Part shown: piece by piece, positions 55,661-64,000 of the stretch | Position numbering within the stretch: the first letter of the stretch is position 1 | Layout: each line of letters starts with the position of its first letter | Assembly (NCBI RefSeq): GCF_003399765.1 | Contig: NZ_NFZV01000017.1 | Location: 38,818-102,817 of the forward strand | Direction of reading: 5' to 3' | Length of the DNA stretch: 64,000 nucleotides | Origin: Alkalilimnicola ehrlichii | Lineage (GTDB): Bacteria; Pseudomonadota; Gammaproteobacteria; Nitrococcales; AK92 | Notes under the pieces: generated by a model | Seen by the model: the letters and a program-made list of their open reading frames with translations, nothing else | Database searches by the model: none | What the model was told of the DNA's origin: nothing | Position numbers and translations under genes: made by a program

Positions 55661-57079
55661 TTAGCGAGAGGCCGTTAACAAACCCGGCCGCCGGTCCGTC
55701 AGCGGGCGAGCCTGCTGGTAGGCATGAGCCACCCGAAGCACCAAATCGTCGCGATGCCGCGGCCCCACAATGTGAAGCCCGATCGGCAGCCCGGCTTCGG
55801 TAAAGCCGCAGGGTACCGAGATGGCAGGCTGGCCGGTCATGTTGAACGGATAGGTAAACGGCGTCCAGGTCGGCCAGCGCTCGTGCGGCCAGTCTTCGGG
55901 TACTTCCAGCCCCGCTTTGAAGGCGGCGATGGGCAGCGCCGGTGTGACCAACAGGTCGTAACGCTGATGGAATAAACTCATCCTCTCGATCAGCGCGCCG
56001 CGCTCGTTCATCGCCGCCAGGTAATCGAGCATGGAAAAACCGCCGGCGTCTTCGGCCACTTTCACCAGATTCGGGTCCATTTGCGCCAGCGCGTCCCTAT
56101 CGAGGTCGCGTAGCGCGTTGGCTGCACCGGAGTAGAACAGGCAGCTGAACGCTTCCAGGGGATCGCTAAATCCAGGGTCGGCGCTGTCGACCCGCGCCCC
56201 CTGCTCTTCCAGTACCGCAACCGCTTGCGCCACCGCCCGCGCGATCTCCGGGTCGACCTGTACGTAGCCCAGATCGGCGCTGAACGCGATGCGCAGGCCT
56301 TTAATGCCTTTAGCTAACTCGGCAACGTAGTCGACCGCCGGCGCGGGCAAAGTCGGGTCGCGCGGGTCGGGCTCGCTTATCACGTTCAGCAAGAGCGCGG
56401 CGTCCTCCACGGTCCAGGTCATCGGGCCGGGGTGGGCAAGTTGGCCGAAGGGGCTGGCGGGCCAGATCGGGCAGCGGCCTTGAGTGGGCTTGTGGCCGAC
56501 GATGCCGCAAAAGGCACCCGGGATACGAATCGAGCCACCGGCGTCGGTGCCGAGCGAAAGCGGGCCCATGCCGAGAGCGACGGCTGCGGCGCTGCCGCCG
56601 CTGGAGCCGCCGGCGGTTTTATCCGGGTTCCAGGGGTTGCGGGTGACGCCGCAGAGCGGGCTGTCGGTGACGCCTTTCCAGCCAAACTCAGGGGTGGTGG
56701 TCTTGCCCAAGGGCACGAATCCGTGGCGGCGGAGCGCGGCGACGGCCGGTGCGTCGATGGTCCAGGCTTGGTCGGGAGAGATGGTTCTCGACCCCTTCAG
56801 ATTGGTCCAGCCTTTGGTGAGAAAGACATCCTTAATGGCGACCGGAACGCCGTCCAGCGAGCCGAGCGGTTGTTGTCGCAGCCAGCGCTGCTCGGAGCGG
56901 CGAGCAAGCGCCAGCGTGGTTTCTTCGTCGACAAGGCAGTAGGCGTTAACCGCGTCGTTGTGGCGCTCGATGCGCGCTAATCCGGCTTTGGCGGCTTCTA
57001 CCGGCGATAGCGCCTTGCGGCGATACAGGTCGAGCAACTCGACGGCGGTCATCTCGGCAACGTGGGTGCTCCCGCTCAT
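55661..57079 (-). CDS. Amidase (amidase-signature family)
   Basis: A 472-residue amidase-signature enzyme. The catalytic Ser-cisSer-Lys triad is intact: lysine in GVPVAIKDVF, cis-serine in GGSSGGSAAAVA, nucleophile in GTDAGGSIRIPGAFCG. Substrate is unknown; sequence resembles the broad amidase/6-aminohexanoate-cyclic-dimer hydrolase group more than GatA, since no gatB or gatC lies nearby. The C-terminal part has the usual PFNMTGQPAISVPCGF. Confidence 0.88.
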   Translation of the reverse strand: MSGSTHVAEMTAVELLDLYRRKALSPVEAAKAGLARIERHNDAVNAYCLVDEETTLALARRSEQRWLRQQPLGSLDGVPVAIKDVFLTKGWTNLKGSRTISPDQAWTIDAPAVAALRRHGFVPLGKTTTPEFGWKGVTDSPLCGVTRNPWNPDKTAGGSSGGSAAAVALGMGPLSLGTDAGGSIRIPGAFCGIVGHKPTQGRCPIWPASPFGQLAHPGPMTWTVEDAALLLNVISEPDPRDPTLPAPAVDYVAELAKGIKGLRIAFSADLGYVQVDPEIARAVAQAVAVLEEQGARVDSADPGFSDPLEAFSCLFYSGAANALRDLDRDALAQMDPNLVKVAEDAGGFSMLDYLAAMNERGALIERMSLFHQRYDLLVTPALPIAAFKAGLEVPEDWPHERWPTWTPFTYPFNMTGQPAISVPCGFTEAGLPIGLHIVGPRHRDDLVLRVAHAYQQARPLTDRRPGLLTASR

Positions 57080-57174
57080 GGTTTCGCTCCTCGCTGGTGG
57101 CGCTATAGGAAATGTTGGCCGTGCGAGCCAGCATTTCCTTTGGCAGCTTGTTAGAAGGTTTGCATAGCGTCCTT

Positions 57175-58173
57175 TTATGCTTGCGGTACGTAGCCGCGCT
57201 GTTTATCGACTTGGTTCGCTAACGGCTCGCCGCGTCGCCAACGTTCGAAATTTTCGACGAATTGTGCGCTCAGCGCTTCGCGCCAACCGACGACGTCGCC
57301 GGCCATATGAGCGGAAACGAACACCTCGGGCATGGCCCATAAGGGATGGTCCGCCGGCAGCGGTTCTTGCTCGAACACGTCGAGCGCGGCGCCGGCAATG
57401 CGACCTTCCTGCAGGGCTTTGACTAAGGCGTCGGTTTTCACGATGGCGCCACGGCCTATGTTGATAAAGCGGGCGCTAGGTTGCATGGCGTTGAAGGCGG
57501 CGGTATCGAACAGGCCTTGCGTTGCTTCGGTGAGCGGAGCTGCAACCACTACGAAATCGGCTTTCGGCAACTCGTCCAAAAGCTCGTCGGAGCCGCGTAC
57601 GCTGTCGAAGTCGGGATCTTCCGCGCGGGCGCGGCTGGCGATGCCGGTGGTGTGCAGGCCGAGCGCGCCGGTAAGACGGGCGATCTGACGGCCGATGGCG
57701 CCGGCGCCGACGATGAGCACCCGTTTCCCTTCCGCCCGTTCGGTGTCGCGGTGTTGCCAGCGGCATTTCGTCTTTAGTGCCAGGCTGCCGTGGAAGTCTT
57801 TGCAGTACATCAGGATCAGGCCGAGAACATATTCGGCGATCGGGCGGTCAAATATGCCACGAGCATTGGTAATGGGAATGTCGCTGTTACGCAGAGCGGG
57901 AAATAAGAGCCGGTCAACCCCGGCGCTGGTGGCATGAATCCAGCGTAGGCGTTTGGCATAGGGCCAGGCGCGCTCGACCAAATTGGTACGGAAGTCGGTA
58001 ACCATGAGCACTTCCGCGGTGTCGAGGATGGCGTTCAGGGTGGCCTGGTCGCTGGCGAACATCAGCTCCGCTGTTCCGAGCAAGCTATCGAGGCCCGGCG
58101 GTGGTCCTTCGTCCTCGGCGTGGAGGACGGCGATCCGGGTTCTCTCGGTCCCACCTTGGCGGTTTGTGCTCAT
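57175..58173 (-). CDS. D-2-hydroxyacid dehydrogenase
   Basis: A 332-residue NAD(P)-dependent dehydrogenase. The Rossmann motif is VGAGAIGRQIARL, and the catalytic residues are arginine in FINIGRGAIV, glutamate in DVFEQEPLP and histidine in VSAHMAGD. Substrate could be glyoxylate, hydroxypyruvate or another 2-ketoacid. ATG at 58173 follows AGGAGG by 5 bases; the frame continues 69 codons upstream without a plausible start. It is divergent from the aminotransferase at 58428. Confidence 0.9.
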   Translation of the reverse strand: MSTNRQGGTERTRIAVLHAEDEGPPPGLDSLLGTAELMFASDQATLNAILDTAEVLMVTDFRTNLVERAWPYAKRLRWIHATSAGVDRLLFPALRNSDIPITNARGIFDRPIAEYVLGLILMYCKDFHGSLALKTKCRWQHRDTERAEGKRVLIVGAGAIGRQIARLTGALGLHTTGIASRARAEDPDFDSVRGSDELLDELPKADFVVVAAPLTEATQGLFDTAAFNAMQPSARFINIGRGAIVKTDALVKALQEGRIAGAALDVFEQEPLPADHPLWAMPEVFVSAHMAGDVVGWREALSAQFVENFERWRRGEPLANQVDKQRGYVPQA

Positions 58174-58211
58174 GGCGCCTCCTAGGCAAGTGACGCGACG
58201 TGGGAAGCTGC

Positions 58212-58233
58212 GGGAAACGTTGCGTCGTTTCCC
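58212..58233. promoter_or_regulatory. Palindrome upstream of the 2-hydroxyacid dehydrogenase gene
   Basis: GGGAAACG (58212-58219) and CGTTTCCC (58226-58233) form an 8-bp perfect inverted repeat spaced by 6 bases, in the 254-base region between two divergent genes. Size and spacing suit a dimeric regulator operator; a factor cannot be named. Confidence 0.4.
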
Positions 58234-58427
58234 TAGATCTATCTCAGAACGTAACCGCCCGAGCCACTTCCCGGCAAGTCTTGAAAAGCGATTCGTGCCG
58301 TCATTCACGCTTTTGACGATTGCCCCCTGGTGAGACGGCGCGCTCGGCACTAGGCTGGAAGAAGGTTGCGCGGATTCCATGATGGCGGCCGCTTTGCGGT
58401 CGGCCCTGTATCGGTGAGGAGGTGCTT

Positions 58428-59630
58428 ATGGCAGACAGGATCATCGACCCGGAAGAGTACGAGACCGACGAACCGATGTGGAATCCGGCTATGCGCGCCA
58501 TCCCCATGCCGGGTATCCGCAAAATGGTTAATCTTGCCTCGCAGATGAACGATGTCATTCATCTGTCGATCGGTCAGCCTAATTTTCCGACTCCCCAGCA
58601 TATCGTCGATGCCCATATCGAGGCGCTACAGGCGGGGCAGACGGGTTACACCATGGACGCGGGCCTGCCGGAGTTGCTCACTGCCTTGTGCGAGTACTAC
58701 AGCGAGCGTTACGACCGACAGCTGACCGAAGAGAACTTTATGGTGACCACCGGCGCCACGGAAGCCATTTACCTGGCCTTGAGCGCTACCGCCGCTCCCG
58801 GGCGGCAGTTTTTGGTGCCGGACCCGACGTTCTTGCTCTATGCGCCCTTGATTCGTATGAACGGCGGCGAGGTGAAGCCCATCCCGACCCGTGCCGAGCA
58901 TGGCCATCAGCTCGATCCGCAGGAAGTGATCGACAATATCGGAATGCGTACCTACGGGATCGTGCTCAACTCGCCGAGCAATCCGACCGGCACGGTGTAC
59001 CCGCGCGAGACGGTGGAGGCAATCGTGCAGGAAGCGGCGTATCGCGGTATCCACGTGTTCAGCGACGAGGTGTACGACCACCTCATTCTGGACGACATGG
59101 AGTATCCGAGCGTCATCCGTTGTACCTCAGACCTGGATCACGTGGTCGTGGCCAGTAGTTTCTCCAAAACGTTCAGCATGGCGGGGCTGCGGATCGGCTG
59201 GCTGATTTCCAGCCAGGGGCATATCCGTAAATTGCGGCGTTATCATATGTTCACCACCACGGTGGCGAATACGCCCGCCCAATGGGCTGGTGTGGCCGCC
59301 TTGCGCGGCGATCGTAGCTGTATCGACGAGATGCTGATCGATTATCGCGCGCGGCGGGATCGTTTGGTGCAGCTAGTGAGCGAGGCGCCGCATTTGACCG
59401 GTTATTGGCCGCAAGGCGCGTTTTATATGTTGCCGTCGCTGCCGCCCAATGTGGATGGGACCAGCGTGGCTTTGCGGATGTTGGAAGAGACGGGAGTGTG
59501 CACCGTGCCTGGGGACGCCTTTGGCGATTCCTGCCCGAACTCCCTTCGAATCAGTTACTCCACGTCCATGGAGCAGATCGAGGAAGCCTTCGAGCGGATG
59601 ATCCCCTGGTTGGCGAAGCAGAAGTTTTGA
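58428..59630 (+). CDS. Class I/II pyridoxal-phosphate aminotransferase
   Basis: A 400-residue fold-type I aminotransferase. It has the substrate loop LSIGQPNFPTP, TTGATEAIYLAL (PLP phosphate), NSPSNPTGTVYPRE, DEVYDHLI and the Schiff-base lysine in SSFSKTFSMAGLRIGW, with the arginine RISYS near the C-terminus. Aspartate/aromatic-type substrates are plausible. ATG at 58428 (MADRIIDPEEYE) follows GGAGGT by 6 bases and is preferred to the upstream GTG at 58422. Confidence 0.88.
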   Translation: MADRIIDPEEYETDEPMWNPAMRAIPMPGIRKMVNLASQMNDVIHLSIGQPNFPTPQHIVDAHIEALQAGQTGYTMDAGLPELLTALCEYYSERYDRQLTEENFMVTTGATEAIYLALSATAAPGRQFLVPDPTFLLYAPLIRMNGGEVKPIPTRAEHGHQLDPQEVIDNIGMRTYGIVLNSPSNPTGTVYPRETVEAIVQEAAYRGIHVFSDEVYDHLILDDMEYPSVIRCTSDLDHVVVASSFSKTFSMAGLRIGWLISSQGHIRKLRRYHMFTTTVANTPAQWAGVAALRGDRSCIDEMLIDYRARRDRLVQLVSEAPHLTGYWPQGAFYMLPSLPPNVDGTSVALRMLEETGVCTVPGDAFGDSCPNSLRISYSTSMEQIEEAFERMIPWLAKQKF

Positions 59631-59648
59631 GGGGGCTTACGCCCCCTC
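59629..59648. terminator. Bidirectional hairpin at the aminotransferase stop
   Basis: GAGGGGGC (59629-59636, including part of the stop codon) pairs with GCCCCCTC (59641-59648), 4-base loop, between convergent genes. Confidence 0.6.
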
Positions 59649-59666
59649 TCGACATGGGTTGCCGCG

Positions 59667-60665
59667 TTACGGCATCCGAACCGCAGTGGCGGCTTGATTG
59701 TAGCCGACGCCCGAGCCGATCATGACGACCAGGTCGCCGGATTTGATCTTGCCGTGTTGTATGGCGTCGTCCAGTGCCATGGGAATGCAGGCCGATCCCG
59801 TGTAACCGTAGGTTTCCATGATCGTATGTGCCTTCTCTCGCGGCAAGCCGATCTTGTCGGCGACGGTTTCGACCGTCCGCTTATTGACTTGAGTAAAGAT
59901 CACCTGATCGACGTCGTCGACGGTAAACTCATTCTCATTAGCCAGACGCTCGAATAATTCCGGCCAACCGTCCTCGTTGATCTCGGGCGGGTAGCGTTTC
60001 ATCAAGCGCACCTGCGTGCGGCCGCTTTCCACCGATTCCTTAGTCGCCGGTTCTGCCGTGCCGCCGGAGTAAATGCCCCAAGCATCGGCATAGGCGCCGT
60101 CGGCTTTCATGGTGGTGCCGATAAAGCCCGGCTTATCGGAAGGTTCGACGACGGCGGCGCCTGCGCCGTCACCGTAGAAAAACACCATCGGGTCGGTCGG
60201 GTCAGCGAGTTTACGCATCATGTACGCGCCGATAACGAGAACCGTGTTAATCGCCGGATTGGTGGCGATAAAGCCGGCCGCCGAGGCCAAGGCCGTCGGG
60301 AACGAAGCGCAGGCACAGACGACATCGAAGGTGCCGGCCCGTTTGGCGCCCAGTTTCTCTTGCAGTACGGTCGATGTGGCCGGCGTGACATAGTCCGGCG
60401 AGTCGGTGCCGAGGATGATCAAATCGACATCTTCCGGCCGTCGGCCCGCCCGTTGCAGCGCCTGATGCGCAGCGGGCAGCGCCAAATCGGAGGTTGCCCA
60501 GTCGTCCGGTGCATAATAACGCTGGCGAATACCGCTGGCGGCTTCGAACTTGCCGATCACCTCCGGTTTGCCAAGTGCGGTAAAGCGCTCGGCGAGCTCC
60601 GCGTTCGAGATGCAGCGCTCCGGGTGGTAATGGCCGGTGGCGATGATGGTGGCAATACGTGGCAT
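59667..60665 (-). CDS. KAS III-like (FabH-family) protein with altered catalytic triad
   Basis: A 332-residue FabH-fold protein. The nucleophile is present (C119 in VVCACASF, with C117 nearby), but where FabH has HQAN the sequence reads FTQVN (T258 in place of His) and where FabH has HGNTS it reads YGYTGS (Y288 in place of Asn). It may therefore not decarboxylate malonyl-ACP as FabH does, and could use another substrate or act as a thioesterase-like or acyl-transfer enzyme. ATG at 60665 follows AGGGAT. It lies 57 bases downstream of lpdA, on the same strand, behind the pyruvate dehydrogenase genes, possibly in their operon. Confidence 0.75.
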   Translation of the reverse strand: MPRIATIIATGHYHPERCISNAELAERFTALGKPEVIGKFEAASGIRQRYYAPDDWATSDLALPAAHQALQRAGRRPEDVDLIILGTDSPDYVTPATSTVLQEKLGAKRAGTFDVVCACASFPTALASAAGFIATNPAINTVLVIGAYMMRKLADPTDPMVFFYGDGAGAAVVEPSDKPGFIGTTMKADGAYADAWGIYSGGTAEPATKESVESGRTQVRLMKRYPPEINEDGWPELFERLANENEFTVDDVDQVIFTQVNKRTVETVADKIGLPREKAHTIMETYGYTGSACIPMALDDAIQHGKIKSGDLVVMIGSGVGYNQAATAVRMP

Positions 60666-60721
60666 GCTATCCCTCTGTATAAAAATCACCTGCGTATTGG
60701 AGCGGCTTCACCGCCATTAGT

Positions 60722-62473
60722 TCAGCGCTTAGGCATATAAAGGTCTGTTAATGTTCCGGCGGCGGCTTCGGCGGCCATGGCGACGGTTTCCGACAGTGTC
60801 GGGTGCGGGTGTACGGTCAGCGCGATGTCCTCCGCTTCGCATCCCATTTCGATGGCCAAGGCGACTTCGGCAATTAGATCGCCTGCATTCGGGCCGGTAA
60901 TCGCGCCGCCGATGATGCGGCCAGTGGCTTTGTCGAACAGCAGTTTGGTGATGCCTTCGTCGCGTTCAAGGCTCAAACTACGGCCGTTTGCCGCCCAAGG
61001 AAACACCGCTTTGTCGTACTCGATGCCTTCTGCCTTGGCTTGCTCTTCCGTCACGCCCGCCCAGGCAACTTCCGGGTCGGTATAGGCGACGGCAGGAATC
61101 GTGCGGGCATCGAAGGCGTGCTTGTGGCCGGCGATGACTTCGGCCGCAACTTTCCCCTCGTGGCTGGCTTTGTGCGCTAACATGGGCTGGCCGACGATAT
61201 CGCCTATGGCGAAAATGTGCTCTACCCGCGTCCGCATAAACTCATCGACGGCGATGATGCCGCGCTCGTCGGCACCGAGCCCCGTTGTCTCCAGGCCGAT
61301 TCGGTCGCTGTTCGGCTGTCGGCCGACGGCGACCAAAACCCGGTCGAACGTCTCCTCGCTATCGCCGTCCGGGCCTTCCAGGCGGATCTTGACGCTTTTC
61401 TTATTGGTTTTGACGACGCTCGCTTTGGTCTTTAGCAGAATACTCTTATAGCGTTTGTCGATACGTTTGCGTAGCGGGCGCACCATGTCGGGGTCGGCGC
61501 CCGGCATCAGACGGTCGCCCAGCTCGGCAACCGTGACTTTGGCACCCAAGGCTTGGTACACCGTGGCCATTTCCAAGCCAATAATACCGCCGCCGACCAC
61601 GAGCAAGCGCTTCGGTACTTCTTCGAGTTCCAGGGCGGCGGTCGAGTCCATGATGCGCGGGTGGTCGAGGTCGAAACCGGGCGGCGCGATCGGCCGCGAA
61701 CCGGCGGCAATGATGCAATGCCGGAAGCGGATACGCCGCTCGCCATCGCTTGTCGTTACCCGCAGTTCATGTGCCGAGGCGAATTGCCCCTCGCCCTGAA
61801 CGACGTCCACTTTGCGTTGTTTTGCCAGTCCTGCCAGGCCGCCGGTGAGTCGCTTAACGACTTTCTCCTTCCAGCCTCGGAGTTGGTCGAGGTCGAGCTC
61901 CAGGGCGCCGAATTTCAAGCCGTGATCGCGAAAGCTGTCTACCTCGTCGATCACTTTGGCCGCATGCAGCAGGGCTTTGGACGGAATGCAGCCGACATTG
62001 AGGCAGACGCCGCCGAGGTTGGCGTAACGTTCGACCAGTACGGTTTTCAGCCCTAGGTCGGCGGCGCGAAAAGCGGCCGTATAGCCGCCGGGGCCGGCGC
62101 CTAGCACCAATACGTCGCAATCGGCCTCGCCCTCGGCGGCGACCGGTGTGGCTGCCTGCTCGGCCGGTGTGCTGGGTTCGGCTTTGTCGCTGGCTTTGGA
62201 CTCTTGCTCCGGCGTTTGCGCGGGTTCGGGCTGTTCTGCGGCGATCAGAGCGATAACATCGCCCTGTTTCACTTTGTCGCCGACTTTGACTTTGACGTCG
62301 GTGATACGGCCGCCGCTGCTGGCGGGCACTTCCATGGTGGCTTTGTCGCTCTCCAGCGTAATCAAGGACTGCTCCGGCTCGACACTATCGCCCACCGCAA
62401 TCAGCACTTCGATAACCGCCACCGCGTCGAAGTCCCCGATGTCGGGGACGGTTAGTTGGGTTTCCTTCGCCAT
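60722..62473 (-). CDS. lpdA: Dihydrolipoyl dehydrogenase with N-terminal lipoyl domain
   Basis: A 583-residue E3 component. Residues 1-80 form a lipoyl domain (acceptor Lys44 in [11 protein letters not shown]), joined by an Ala/Pro/Glu-rich linker to the flavoprotein: VLGAGPGGYTAAFRAADLG binds FAD, GGVCLNVGCIPSKALL has the redox disulphide, and HPHPTLSE the His-Glu pair. It reoxidises dihydrolipoyl groups with NAD. The lipoyl domain is close in sequence to that of AceF. It follows aceF by 17 bases. Confidence 0.95.
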   Translation of the reverse strand: MAKETQLTVPDIGDFDAVAVIEVLIAVGDSVEPEQSLITLESDKATMEVPASSGGRITDVKVKVGDKVKQGDVIALIAAEQPEPAQTPEQESKASDKAEPSTPAEQAATPVAAEGEADCDVLVLGAGPGGYTAAFRAADLGLKTVLVERYANLGGVCLNVGCIPSKALLHAAKVIDEVDSFRDHGLKFGALELDLDQLRGWKEKVVKRLTGGLAGLAKQRKVDVVQGEGQFASAHELRVTTSDGERRIRFRHCIIAAGSRPIAPPGFDLDHPRIMDSTAALELEEVPKRLLVVGGGIIGLEMATVYQALGAKVTVAELGDRLMPGADPDMVRPLRKRIDKRYKSILLKTKASVVKTNKKSVKIRLEGPDGDSEETFDRVLVAVGRQPNSDRIGLETTGLGADERGIIAVDEFMRTRVEHIFAIGDIVGQPMLAHKASHEGKVAAEVIAGHKHAFDARTIPAVAYTDPEVAWAGVTEEQAKAEGIEYDKAVFPWAANGRSLSLERDEGITKLLFDKATGRIIGGAITGPNAGDLIAEVALAIEMGCEAEDIALTVHPHPTLSETVAMAAEAAAGTLTDLYMPKR

Positions 62474-62490
62474 AATCTTCGTTCCCCGTA

Positions 62491-63831
62491 TTAGAGAAGT
62501 AAGCGCCGAATGTCTGCCAGCAAGCCGCTCAGATAGGTGGCGAAACGAGCGGCGGCGGCGCCGTCGATCACGCGATGGTCGTAGGAGAGCGACAACGGCA
62601 GCATGAGCCTGGGGACGAATTCGTTACCGTCCCAAACCGGCTTCATGGCGCTGCGGGAGACGCCGAGAATGGCGACTTCGGGAGCATTGACGATGGGGGT
62701 AAAGGCTGTGCCGCCAATCCCGCCGAGGCTGGAGATGGAGAAGCAACCGCCTTGGAGATCGTTGGGGCCGAGCTTTTTGTCGCGCGCTTTCTGCGACAAT
62801 TCGCCAAGCTCCGTAGCAATCTCGTAAATACCTTTGCGGTCGACGTCTCGCAGCACCGGTACGACCAACCCCTCGGGGGTGTCGACCGCGACGCCTATGT
62901 GCACATAGTGCTTGAGAATCAGCGCATCGCCTTCCGGTGCCAGCGAGCTGTTGAACGCCGGAAACTCGCGCAATGCAGCGGCACTGGCTTTGACCAAGAA
63001 GGCTAACGGCGTGAGTTTGACGCCGCGCTTTTCTGCCTGCGCTTTCTCTGCCTTACGGAAAGCCTCCAATTCGGTGATGTCCGCCTCGTCGAATTGGGTG
63101 ACGTGCGGAATATTAAGCCAGCTCCGATGCAGATGCGGGCCGGAAAGCTTCTTGATGCGCGACAGCGGTTGCCGTTCGACCGGGCCGAATTTCTCGAAGT
63201 CGACCGGCGGAATCGACGGGATGCCGGCGCCAGCGGCGGCTGGTGCGCCGCTTTCCAAGGTTTGCTTGACGTAGCCTGCGACGTCTTCGCGTAAAATACG
63301 GCCTTTTCGGCCGCTACCGCTTACCTGCGAGAGGTCGACGCCCAGCTCGCGGGCGAATAGCCGTACCGCCGGGCTGGCATGCGCACGCCGATGCGCTTCG
63401 GCATCGATTTTCTCATCGACCGGCGGTGGGCGGCGCGAGGTGCCGGCCGGGGCGGGAGGAGGTGTCGGGGATTCCGCTGTCGCTTGGTCCTCGCGAGGCT
63501 CTTCCTGCATCGGGTCTTCTTCCGGCTCCTCGATGCGAAGCGGTTCCTCCTCTTCCTTCTTCTTCTCTGCGGGCTTGGTCGCTGTTTCCTCGCTGACCGC
63601 AAGCGTGCCGATCACACTGCCTTTGGCGACTTTGTCGCCGGGGGAGATCTTGATCGATTTAATGGTGCCGGCCATCGGCGATGGCACTTCCATCGTAGCC
63701 TTATCGCTTTCCAGGGTAATCAGCGACTGCTCTTGTTCCACCTGGTCGCCAGGTTGGACCAGCACTTCGATGACATCGACTTCGTCGAAATCGCCGATGT
63801 CCGGTACTTTGATCTCTTGTTCGTTTGCCAC
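62491..63831 (-). CDS. aceF: Dihydrolipoyllysine-residue acetyltransferase (pyruvate dehydrogenase E2)
   Basis: A 446-residue E2 with a single lipoyl domain (acceptor Lys44 in [11 protein letters not shown]), a Glu/Lys/Pro-rich linker (about 80-150), a peripheral subunit-binding domain ([18 protein letters not shown]) and a catalytic core ending [14 protein letters not shown] with the active-site histidine. It transfers acetyl from lipoyl to CoA. The gene lies between aceE and lpdA on the same strand. A single lipoyl domain is fewer than the three found in E. coli. Confidence 0.95.
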   Translation of the reverse strand: MANEQEIKVPDIGDFDEVDVIEVLVQPGDQVEQEQSLITLESDKATMEVPSPMAGTIKSIKISPGDKVAKGSVIGTLAVSEETATKPAEKKKEEEEPLRIEEPEEDPMQEEPREDQATAESPTPPPAPAGTSRRPPPVDEKIDAEAHRRAHASPAVRLFARELGVDLSQVSGSGRKGRILREDVAGYVKQTLESGAPAAAGAGIPSIPPVDFEKFGPVERQPLSRIKKLSGPHLHRSWLNIPHVTQFDEADITELEAFRKAEKAQAEKRGVKLTPLAFLVKASAAALREFPAFNSSLAPEGDALILKHYVHIGVAVDTPEGLVVPVLRDVDRKGIYEIATELGELSQKARDKKLGPNDLQGGCFSISSLGGIGGTAFTPIVNAPEVAILGVSRSAMKPVWDGNEFVPRLMLPLSLSYDHRVIDGAAAARFATYLSGLLADIRRLLL

Positions 63832-63873
63832 GAGCGCTCCTCCAATGCCGTTTGGGGCGGCGTCGTCCGGACC

Positions 63874-64000
63874 TTATTGGGTAACCGGGTTCGGTTTGTC
63901 CGGGTCGATGTTGTACTTCTTGATGGCTTCGCCGACTTTTTTCGCCGGTAGCTGGCCGTCATCGGCGAGCGCTTTGAGCGCGGCGACGGCGACGTAGTAG
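63874..64000 (-). CDS. aceE: Pyruvate dehydrogenase E1 (homodimeric), C-terminal fragment
   Basis: Only the last 41 codons before the TAA at 63874 are inside the window. They read YYVAVAALKALADDGQLPA, KKVGEAIKKYNIDPD and end KPNPVTQ, which is the typical AceE C-terminus. The position immediately upstream of aceF supports this. The rest of the gene lies beyond base 64000. Confidence 0.85.
   Translation of the reverse strand, partial: YYVAVAALKALADDGQLPAKKVGEAIKKYNIDPDKPNPVTQ

Noticed and set aside
61553..62056. 167-codon plus frame inside lpdA
   Set aside because: Antisense to a conserved enzyme with no start signals; shadow frame.

Overview
The window is a contiguous piece of a gammaproteobacterial chromosome of roughly 60% GC (estimated by eye). 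The strongest clue is the order argH (reverse) - algZ - algR - hemC - hemD - hemX - hemY, which matches the Pseudomonas-type arrangement. A 1,600-residue NAD-glutamate dehydrogenase, an alpha-2-macroglobulin/PBP1C pair and a three-gene pyruvate dehydrogenase operon (aceE, aceF, lipoyl-carrying lpdA) fit as well. I cannot name a genus. There are no rRNA or tRNA genes, no CRISPR array, and no intact transposase.

Layout. 0-8.4 kb: the end of an M48 peptidase, two small membrane proteins, a frameshifted membrane protein, a phenylalanyl-tRNA synthetase-like gene behind an aromatic-codon leader peptide and terminator, an acidic PRC-barrel exported protein, and a large dCache-PAS-PAS-GGDEF-EAL sensor. 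8.4-22.5 kb: housekeeping genes (uppP, argH, algZR, hemCDXY, a lipoprotein, qor, hemH, maeB). 22.5-32.3 kb: an accessory island encoding type VI secretion cargo, running HEAT-like protein, DUF2169 adaptor, degenerate ketosynthase-like protein, PAAR-like DUF4150 protein, and a 955-residue VasX-like effector. It is followed by a convergent lipoprotein, then a second decayed copy of effector tail plus lipoprotein. 32.4-40.3 kb: alpha-2-macroglobulin lipoprotein and PBP1C. 40.5-55.1 kb: mixed metabolic and hypothetical genes, including gdhB, two alpha/beta hydrolases, a tartrate/D-malate dehydrogenase relative, a class III aminotransferase, MOSC, DUF1415 and an M48 peptidase. 55.2-55.6 kb: a hairpin-rich dispersed repeat. 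55.7-64 kb: amidase, 2-hydroxyacid dehydrogenase, aminotransferase, a KAS III-like protein and the pyruvate dehydrogenase operon.

Two regions deserve most attention. First, the leader upstream of the synthetase-like gene (3640-3791) has the full textbook layout of a ribosome-mediated attenuator responding to Tyr/Trp/Phe, yet it controls a protein whose class II motif 3 is degenerate. Second, the effector island has a tandem duplication of effector 3' end plus convergent lipoprotein, which makes the lipoprotein a candidate immunity protein.

Seven genes are interrupted, and every one is repaired by adding exactly one base, mostly in a homopolymer. I read this mainly as deletion-type sequence error, so those genes are annotated as single composite coding regions.
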